This document shows, in pieces, positions 52,032 to 60,000 of a stretch of DNA of 60,000 bases. The notes under the pieces were generated by a model, which did not search any database, was not told where the DNA came from, and saw only the letters and a program-made list of their open reading frames with translations. Positions within the stretch are counted from its first letter, which is position 1. Every line of letters begins with the position of its first letter. The position numbers and the translations under genes are program-made. This DNA comes from Adiantum capillus-veneris (taxonomy: Eukaryota; Streptophyta; Polypodiopsida; Polypodiales; Pteridaceae): NCBI GenBank assembly GCA_014529385.2, contig CM043970.1, positions 62,175,496-62,235,495 of the forward strand, given 5' to 3'.

Positions 52032-53584
52032 TGTAATGAAATTGGACTATTTAACTTGAGAGTAGCGGAAATTAATGAGAGTACTTTTACGAAATGACTT
52101 TGTGAGCATCGCTGGTGAATATAATTGAAGATAGCAACATAATCATAGCAATTAGTTAACTTGGCATGATCAATACTTTTGCAATAGAGAGAATTTAGAG
52201 AACATGACAACAACTGAGGACCGGATTTATGTGGAGCCAGTCCCCCCTCCAATAGGCATTTGTATTATAATTTCTCCCATTAAGAGAGACTTGTTACAAT
52301 ACAGTCTTTGTGTTCCTTGTGACCTAGGTGATGTAATGAAGATGGAAAGCTGCATGCATCACAAGCATAACATAAACTTGAAGAAGGCTTTAAATATCCC
52401 AAGCCTCAGTCTCAAGACCTCAAACACCTTCGAAGGTGGAGAGACCTCGCAGGGAATGAGGGTAGGGAAGAGGAAGAAGAAACATTTTATAGGAGAAAGA
52501 ATTAGTTCCTCACTTATCATAACTCTTCTTGCTAGCATACATAATAGCATAGTAATGAAGATGGCAAGCTCAAGCATTGAAGCATGACTCTTGGTTGGAT
52601 TTGCACTCCATAGCCAAGAGTGTTGGTGTAGGCTCTCAACTTCTCAAGGAGCTTCGAGAAGGAGATGGAGCTCTTGCACTTTGCATAGCACACAATGAGA
52701 GTTTTTGTGAGTTTGTGTGGGTGAGTATGCCCCCTAAGCAATTCCCTAGCTTGCTTGGGTCGACCCCCCCTTGTAGCTCATGCTTGAAGCTCATTGGACC
52801 CCTCCAGGCCTAGCCAATCACAAGTAGTAGGCATTACAAGCAGCAAGGGTAGCCTTGGGACAAGTGTCCCCCTTTGCCCTTTGAGAGAGAGAGGACTTGA
52901 TAAATGCAAAATCACTTAAAGAAATTTCCTAAATCATCATTGGACCCCTTGGGTGGCCAACCAATAGGCTTCAGGCACACCATGAGGGCAACATGAGGAG
53001 GAACTTGACAAGTGTCCCTTTTGATTTCTTTGTACCATGCATGCCTTGTGTGAGTGTGTGGGTGTTCTCTCTCATCCCCCCTCTTGTAGGGCTCGCCCCC
53101 TCCTTGTAGTGATTGAATCTTGACCTTTTGACACCTCAAGCCCCTCATGCATAGACCCAGTTCCCACCACAAGTGTGGCCATTAAGCACTTTAAGCTTGG
53201 GCTGGGTTCTCACCTCAAGTGCAACCCTAGCATCTCAAGCATGAGAAGCACTTCAGGCATATCAATCATCAAGCAACTCAATCTTGGGCCGGGTTCCCAC
53301 CTCAAGCTTAGCCCTAGTTTTACCTAAGGTCAAAGGACTTAAATTACACTAACTATTGGAGGTCTTCAATGAAGCTAACTCTAAGGTCTTATGCTCCATT
53401 GGTTAGACTTGCTCTTTGATAGACCATCTCTCATTTGGGCCCCTTTACCATTGGCCCCGTGTTGAGATAGATCTATAAGCACATCTCAATATCTTAACCC
53501 TTGTTCCATTTATTCTCCCACATTAAGTGATCAGTTTAATATGAGAAAATCACTTGGGTTGGTTAGATATTAGTTTTTATGACG
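52032..53584 (-). repeat. Long LTR, copy 1 (minus strand)
   Basis: 1553 bp. Inverted relative to and clearly similar to 56389-57955 and 58073-59583. Shared phrases include CTAATATCTAACC near the 5' end, TTCTCATATTAAACTGATCA, CCAAGAGTGTTGGTGTAG (here plus-strand reading), and GGACCGGATTTA/TAAATCCGGTCC near the 3' end. Its 5' end is CGTCATAAAAAC where the others read TGTCATAAA, a single-base change of the TG end. Frames across it are not genes. Confidence 0.85.
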
Positions 53585-55844
53585 GCAGAGCCCCTAATCC
53601 TATGTGTTCAAATTTTGGCCATGTGGGTTGCTTTCATGCTTGAACTACAAGGTTAAGGATTAACACACACATGTTCAAATGCATACAGCTAGACTGGGGA
53701 TAATTGATGATTTGTATACACCAAAGAATGGGTGTGTATCATGCTTGTTTTTTGTATTCTCGTTTGGTGGAAATTACATGCGTTTTTCATCGAATTTAGA
53801 ATGTCTCTGAACATTTCTATAACACATGGCCATTCAATAGTGATGAGCGGTATGGGGCATGCAAAAATTGTTGCTTATGGGATGAAGTCTTGCGGGTTTA
53901 CCTAGTCCAAAATTCTTGTATATAACTGTAATGATTTTTGATTAGGATTAGGTAAAACATGATGGTCATGTATGGGTAGTATACACAAGGGGAATGTATG
54001 TATGTTGACTGACATGATCATGGAATTTTGCCTAATGGGAGAGTCCTTGGTGCTCATAACAGGCATCGTAATAGTTCTGATCTTTTTTGTAATGCATAGC
54101 AAGTCGAAGTTGATGAGTGATATAGGAGATTTGGAAATTGATGATTATGGGGTGAATTTCGATGATTTTTTTAAATCCTAAAGGAGCAAAGCTCCTAATT
54201 TTGTACAAGAAAATATCAAAACCTATTGGTTTGCTTGCATTCTTGAAATACACCTCTAAAGGTGTACACACACATACACTGGGGTGAAAGTCGAGTGGCA
54301 TGATTGCCCGGACCATATGGGATACACAAGGGATGTGTATCTTTAATGATTAACACAATCAACTCGGTCTTAGAATGTTGGCGGATGAGAAATTGCATGG
54401 TGTGAATCACAAGCATCATAATAGTTATGGTCTTTTCTAAAACATAACCAAGTAATGGTGATGGGTTTTTTTTTAAGGCTTATGGGGTGGTTGCCCGAGG
54501 TTAGCCGATTCAAAACACACAAAATGTATGAGCCTATAAGTTCATGAATTTGGGGCTGATTGGTTGCATACATCACTATATGCAATAATAATTTTCTTGA
54601 GGATTCCATATAACACAGACTGTCTCGATCGGCTGATGGGTTTTTTGAGAATGGGTTGACTCTATCAGATACACACACCACACGCATACATGAATCCATA
54701 CTTTTCTTGATGCAAGAATTAGGTTCTAGTTTAGATGGCATCCTTTGGGTATTTGATGTGGGGTTGGGTGTTGAACACTACAATAATCATTGGGTACTTT
54801 TTTCTTTGACGCCGGAAAGCATTCTCTTTAAATTTGATCTTGTAACATTCCTTGGTGGTTTAACAAAAAAAGTGGTGGGCAAGTTTAAGCTGGTTATTGA
54901 AAAGGACTATATTTTACTATTTTCATTCGCTCATATACATGGAAGCTTAAGCATATTCATAAGGTTACTTGATGTGATTTGAGACTCGTTGAGAATAGTT
55001 TATGGTTTTCTTTTAAATTTTCTTGAAAAAAGACAGAACTCTGGCAAAAAATAAATAAATTATAATGATTGTTGATTCTCATTAAAAGCGTACTTGTCTG
55101 ATACTGGAATCAAGCAAAATAAGGATGACTGCACAAATTAGAGTAAATACTAGCGTAGTGAAAATTAGGCGATTGATTACAAGTTACAAATGGCCAGATT
55201 GGAGCACAAATCACCAACAATAGAATCCTATAGGACTAGATAACTCTTGCTTAGAAAAGCTAAAGACTCTCTCAAACCTATCATTGTAATTGATCATAAA
55301 TCAAGATAGTAGTTTGTTGTTTTGGGGGGTGTGACAACGATAACAAGTGACGGGGTCACTTGGTACTTGTCTACCCATTCATTCTAGCTTATTCTAATAA
55401 GCTTTGATGTTTGTGGTCCTCTCCTTCACCTACCAGGAGACACACCTACTCCTCATGGATTTCTAGTTGTATTTTGTGCAATTGATGAATCAATTCATTA
55501 ATTTGTAGTGTTCAATTGAGTTTTCATATTGTGTATTTACAATTGAGTCATTTGTGAAGTCTACTAGTTTTGATAAAATTTGGTACAATTCACTTTATGG
55601 TTTTGTAAAGATGGAAAAATAAAGCAAAGACACACACTATGTTCTACACAATCCTTGGTCGGATTGTCACTATATAGTGAATTGTACAAAGCAATCAGCA
55701 TGTACTTCCCTTGGTGGTCCTTCATATCAAGTTGGATGGATTTCATCCTTGACTAAACTTAGCTATGTCGACATCAAGGACCTTCCAATTCCACCTTGGG
55801 GACTCGATGCATATTGTCTTGTTTTAAAGGCCCTATTTTCATGA
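53585..55844. other. Unassigned region with diverged local repeats
   Basis: ATACACAAGGG recurs at about 53983 and 54321 (offset near 339 bp), with similar sequence after each (GGCATCGTAATAGTTCTGATC against AGCATCATAATAGTTATGGTC). The offset suggests an old tandem duplication. A frame at 54656-54982 (HYNNHWVLFSLTPESILF) is unrecognised. Nothing else could be supported; the region may be the internal part of the element ending at the 56389 LTR. Confidence 0.45.
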
Positions 55845-56403
55845 AAAGCTTTTGGACTTCAAAAAAGACGTCATTTCCAATCACTCTTTATCTGCTCTTA
55901 ACATAGCCTCCATCAATGATTGGATTTCCCTTCTAGTTGTAGCTAAGAAGGAACTCCCTAAGCTTCTCTCTTTTCTTATTTCTCTTTATTTCATTGATTT
56001 CCAGGATTGCACAGACTTGGATTTCTACTTTACCTCCCTCCCCACTATTGTTAATTAACTCTACCTCATTAACAATCTTCCTGCTGTTCCCCTTGATATC
56101 AATCATAATGAGAAATTTGTTAACCCCTTGCTTGACCTTGATCTTCTTGACCCTGAGGAAAGAGAATCCATAGCATCTCTAGCTATCTCGAACTCTGATA
56201 AAGCTCAAAAATCCATCTCTAAGGTCTTTTCTAATGCTATCTCTCTTCTCCCTCCTAGGCAAGTTGAGCTCGTTGCCATTTGTCTTGATAGAAAACTTTG
56301 GGATTTTGAGTTCATCTACCATAGTGACTCTTTTACTATCTCTGCTCTAGCTCTCTTGTGTAGCCTTATCCTTGAAGTGGTGGACCGATGTCATAAAAAC
56401 TAA
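55845..56403 (+). pseudogene. Unrecognised ORF ending at the 56389 LTR
   Basis: A frame of about 185 codons from near 55845 with a single TAA at 56056-56058. It reads LDFKKDVISNHSLSALNIAS, LLDLDLLDPEERESIASLAI, KAQKSISKVFSNAISLLPP and RQVELVAICLDRKLWDFEF, and ends in LILEVVDRCHKN, with the stop just inside the LTR. Composition (Leu/Ser-rich, balanced charges) looks protein-like. I do not recognise a family. Its place next to the LTR suggests an extra 3' ORF of this LTR element. It could also be a captured host exon. Confidence 0.5.
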
Positions 56404-57267
56404 TATCTAATACTCGCGAATGATTTTATCATGTTAAACTGATCATTTAATATGGGGAAGTACCAGGGCAGTAAAAGCTAGAATATTGGTAAAGTTGCCA
56501 TACCGGTCTCTGTAAGGGATCCAAAGGAAGGAAAATAGGGATCCAAAGGGGAACAGTCTGCAAAAGAGCAATGTGCTTCAATGGGCCTTAAAAGACCTAA
56601 GGTTCAGCTCCATTAAGACTTTCATAGGCTAAGGTTCCTAATTTTTTATTCAATTGTCCAAAGGCCAAGTAGGGGAAAATTGGACTGTCATGGGAAGACT
56701 AAAAAGTCTTCCCACATCCCTAGGAAGAAGGGGGTGAGCCCATATTGTAGGGGATGAGAGAGAAACACACACATACACACTTAAATGCTCCCCCTTTAAA
56801 CAAAGGAAATACTGGACACATGTTAAGATCCTAGGCCAGTTGCCCCCAACCTCCCCTCAAATCCTATTGGATGGCCATAGAGGTGGACCAATGAGAATTA
56901 GGCTAGAGATAAATTTACTCTAATCAATTAAAAAATGCTTGATAAAAGAACCAATAGAAATTAAGCTCCCTAGAAGACTATTGGACAATCTACCAAGGGG
57001 TCCAATGAGCATTGAGCAGTCCAATGGCTTACCTGATTCCTATTGGCCAGAAGACTAAGAGGTCCAATGAAAGTTTAATTGAATTATTTAAATACCTAAA
57101 GCTCTCGCAAAAGGGGAAAGGGGGACACATGTCACAAGGCTAGCAATTATGCTTCTAATTTATGATTGGCTACGCTTTACAAGGGCCAATGGAATGCCAA
57201 CATGAGCAATTAGCAAGAGGGGGCGACCAAGATGAGAGAGAAGGTTATATTTTACTCTAACTCATTG

Positions 57268-57327
<60 letters not shown>

Positions 57328-57955
57328 CTCATGTGTGCAAGAAGAACTACATCTCCTTCTCCAAGCATTGAGACGTAGAGGCCTACACCAACAACTCTTG
57401 GCTATGGAATGAAAATCCAACCAAGAGCCAAGCTTCAATGGCATGCTCATCTCCTCTACCATGCTAATTACTAAGCTAAGCTATGCTATTAGATTGATTA
57501 TGTGAGGAGAATACTTCTTTCTTGTAAGATACCTCTTCTTCCTCTCAATCTATCCTCATTCCCTGCTAGCTCTCACCATTTTTGAAGGTGTGTGATGTCT
57601 TGGGACTGAGGCTAGGAACACTAGGTGTGTTTTTCAAGCATAATTTGGTGTATGAAGCTTCCATCTTCATTACACCAACTAGTTTTATCCAGAAACACAA
57701 AGATTGTATCATACAAAAGTCTCCTTTGATGGAAGAAGCTATAATTCAAAGCCTTTACAGAGGGGGGACCGCCGGCTCCATGTAAATCCAATCCTCAACT
57801 ATTGTCAATTGTTCTATTTCTCTCTCTTTTCAAGTATTGTCAATGCCAAATTAGCTAGGTGTAAATTGCTATGTTGCTTTCTCAATTAAGTACTCTCTCT
57901 ATGCTCAATTAGGAACTTGTTCTTAATGAAATGCTCACTATGTTATCCATTTACA
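56389..57955 (+). repeat. Long LTR, copy 2
   Basis: 1567 bp, TGTCATAAAAAC to TTACA. More diverged than the other two copies in its first 300 bp. It contains a (CA)n run at 57271-57326. A degenerate PBS (TGGTGTCAAACT, 57957-57968) follows. The upstream side is coding-like (55845-56403), as expected if this is a 3' LTR, while the downstream PBS is expected of a 5' LTR. It may therefore have been shared in a tandem LTR arrangement. Confidence 0.8.
57271..57326 (+). repeat. (CA)n microsatellite in long LTR copy 2
   Basis: About 56 bp of uninterrupted ACAC. Confidence 0.95.
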
Positions 57956-58072
57956 TTGGTGTCAAACTTTAGCTCTTCAAGCCAAACAACTCCTTTGTTT
58001 TAATTTACCTTTTGATCTCCTTCAAGTCAAGCTTTCACATATGGATTCTAATAAATTCTCCAACTCGAAGCT
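57956..58072 (+). other. 117-bp remnant of an internal region between two long LTRs
   Basis: Begins with the degenerate PBS and ends with an ATG at about 58042 (MDSNKFSNSKL) running straight into the next LTR at 58073. Almost the whole internal region is deleted, leaving two directly repeated LTRs. Confidence 0.65.
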
Positions 58073-59583
58073 TGTCATAAAATCTAATATCTAACCAACC
58101 CAAATGATTTTCTCATATTAAACTGATCATTTGATGTGGGAGAATAAATGGGAACAAGTGTTAGAATATAGACATGTGCTTATGGATCTATCTCAACAAA
58201 GGGCCAAAGTCAAAGGGTCCAAATAAGAGATGGTATGTCAAAGAGCAATGCTATAATGGAGCTTAAAGACCTTAGGGTTAGCTTCATTAAAGACCTCCAA
58301 AGTTTAGTGTTAAAAGTCCTTAAACCTTAGGCAAGCTAGGGCTGTGCTTGAGGTGGGAACCTGGCCCAAGCTTGATGTGCTTGTCGTGTTTGTTGACTAA
58401 GTTGCGTGAGGTGCTTTATGACTAAGGTGCTAAATGTGCTCCATAACTAAGGTGCTTGAGGGGCTTAAGGTGTTCCAAAAGTCAACCAAGATCCCTACTC
58501 ACGGGGGGGTGAGCCCTAATTTAGGGGCATGAGAGAGCACACACACACCCTCACACATGGCAAGTCTAGTCTAAAGAAGCAACAAGGACACATGTCAAGT
58601 TCCTCTTCCATGTTACCCTCATAAGGTGCCTAAAGCCTATTGGTTCACCTCTAAAGGGGTCCAATGAGATTTTAGTTTATTTATTATTTGTTTATGCATT
58701 TATTCAAGCCCTCTCTCTCAGAAGGGTAAGAAGGAAACTTGTCCTAATACTAGCATGGTTGCTTGATATGACTAAAGCATGTGATTGATTAAGCTTGTAG
58801 GGGTCCAATCACATTGAAGCTTGAGATACAAGGAGGGGTTGACCAAGGAAGCTAGGGGTGTGCCTGGGGGAAATACTCTCTCTCACACACACTCACAAGC
58901 TCATTCTCACTTGGTGAAAGTACAAGAACTCCATCTCCTTCTCCAAGCTTGTTGAGAAGTTGAGAGTCTACACCAACACTCTTGGCTATGGAATGCAAAT
59001 CCAACCAAGAGCCATGCTTCAATGCTTAAGCTTGCCATCTTCTCCATCTTCATTACTATACTATTATGCTATGCTAAGCAAGAAGAGTGATGGTAAGTGA
59101 GGAACTATTTATTTCTCATATGAATTTTTATTCTTCCTCTTCCCTACCCTCATTTCCGGCTAGCTCTCTCCACCTTCGAAGGTGTTTGAGGCCTTGGGAT
59201 TGAGGCCACAGATGGTTAATGCTTTTACAAAGGTTATGTTATGCTCATGATGCTTGAAGTTTTCCAACTTCATTGCATTACCTAGGTCTCAAGGACACCA
59301 AAGATTGTATTGTATCAAGTCTCTCTTTATGGGAGAATCTATAATACAAAAGTCTAGTGGAGGGGAGACCGGCTTCACTTAAATCCGGTCCTCAACTATT
59401 GTCAAGTTCTCTAACTCTTTCTCTTGCAAAAGCATTGTTCATGCCAAGTTAATTAAGTATAATGGTTATATTGCTATAGCTAAATAAATTTCACCTCTAT
59501 GTTCTCAAAGTAGTCTCTTAAAAATGCTCACTATAGTCTTTTAATTTCGCTATTCTCAATGTTCATGGGCCATTTCCATTACA
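58073..59583 (+). repeat. Long LTR, copy 3
   Basis: 1511 bp, TGTCATAAAATC to CATTACA. Closely similar to copy 1 in inverse orientation (CTTGGCTATGGAATGCAAATC region and CACCTTCGAAGGTGTTTGAGG region, the latter containing the palindrome CACCTTCGAAGGTG). Confidence 0.85.
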
Positions 59584-59584
59584 C

Positions 59585-59596
59585 TAGTATCAGAGC
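59585..59596 (+). other. Primer-binding site of long-LTR element, copy 3
   Basis: TAGTATCAGAGC, one mismatch to the initiator tRNA-Met PBS. Confidence 0.88.
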
Positions 59597-60000
59597 TATT
59601 GGTTTCTCTTTTCTTGCTTAAGAAGAGGGGTCCTTAAGTTGTCCATGAAAGGTTGGACCTGTTCATTGCAATAGGGTAAGTGGGACATGGATCTATTTTC
59701 TTGGCTAAAAAGGACTTAGTTCGAGGTACACGGTTGGGAACTATAGTCTTAATAATGGAGTCTCTTAGGGCTTGTCTTTGGCTTAGCCATTATTGAGCTA
59801 CTAGCAAGCTCAACATGAGCCATAATCAACTGAGCAATGTTAGACTCTCTCCACTAGTTTTTGCAATCAACAGTCTCTAAACCACAGGTGTGGCTACTTG
59901 AGAACTAATTTTCAAATGTAAAGAAGAGTAGTGACTAAGGTTTTTGAGGGTACGAAAGCACAAAGTAATTTACATAAGTTTAATTAGCATGGCTGACAAT
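59597..60000 (+). other. Leader of long-LTR element, copy 3, running off the window
   Basis: Starts GGTTTCTCTTTTCTTGCTT as in copy 1. A putative gag start (ATGGCTGACAAT, MADN) lies at 59989, 12 bases before the window ends. Confidence 0.6.

Noticed and set aside
54656-54982. Frame of 108 codons at 54656-54982 as a protease-like (HYNNHWVLF) domain
   Set aside because: The HxxHW-like phrase recalls Ulp1-type proteases found in some transposons, but no Asp/Gln/Cys triad could be placed and the frame is short.

Overview
The window is nuclear plant DNA made almost wholly of transposable elements. Reasons for calling it a plant: plant-type L1 LINEs with DUF4283-like/CCHC ORF1 proteins, LTR elements primed by initiator tRNA-Met, a hAT transposase remnant, a light-harvesting chlorophyll-protein gene fragment, and one exon matching plant-type proline iminopeptidase. 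The repeat density and unusual LINE families suggest a large genome such as a fern or other non-flowering plant; this is inference only. No intact autonomous element is present, and only one host coding exon could be supported.

Layout. 1-740: possible LTR end. 790-5990 (+): degenerate L1-type LINE, family A, copy 1. 6060-13906 (+): three copies of a second LINE family (B), joined head to tail, each ending in a conserved 3' motif and a pyrimidine microsatellite. 13907-15920: unassigned sequence with a coiled-coil ORF1 remnant. 15920-22785 (-): second copy of LINE A, which lost its RT by internal deletion and is split by a hAT element (19159-22119, 8-bp TSD). 22786-23310: three tandem tRNA-like SINE units whose 3' ends resemble the LINE B 3' end. 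23311-29190 (+): fourth LINE B copy, split by a non-autonomous LTR element (24852-27724). 29398-29592 (+): last exon of a proline iminopeptidase-like gene. 33217-35345 (+): LINE C 3' fragment, tandemly duplicated, with a 1.3-kb DNA element (33805-35124) in one copy only. 36200-38345: composite repeat holding a broken Lhcb fragment. 38634-44560 (-): long LINE C copy with EN and RT active-site changes. 45168-45940: another LINE C 3' fragment. 45941-46283: LTR and PBS of one LTR element. 46358-51524 (-): Ty1/copia element with 227-bp LTRs and TSD ATTTA. 51530-60000: remains of a long-LTR family with three LTRs (52032-53584 -, 56389-57955 +, 58073-59583 +).

The most interesting signal is the LINE B / SINE system. 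Four LINE B copies and three SINE units end in GGTCTC, a short hairpin whose stem differs between members, and then GACGTTAA. Most of these ends run on into a TC- or CTTT-rich tract. Three LINE B copies also begin directly after such a tract. This looks like a microsatellite-targeting LINE with a SINE that uses its 3' recognition end. The nested insertions have clear TSDs and, in two cases, a recognisable pre-insertion sequence, so the relative order of events can be read directly.
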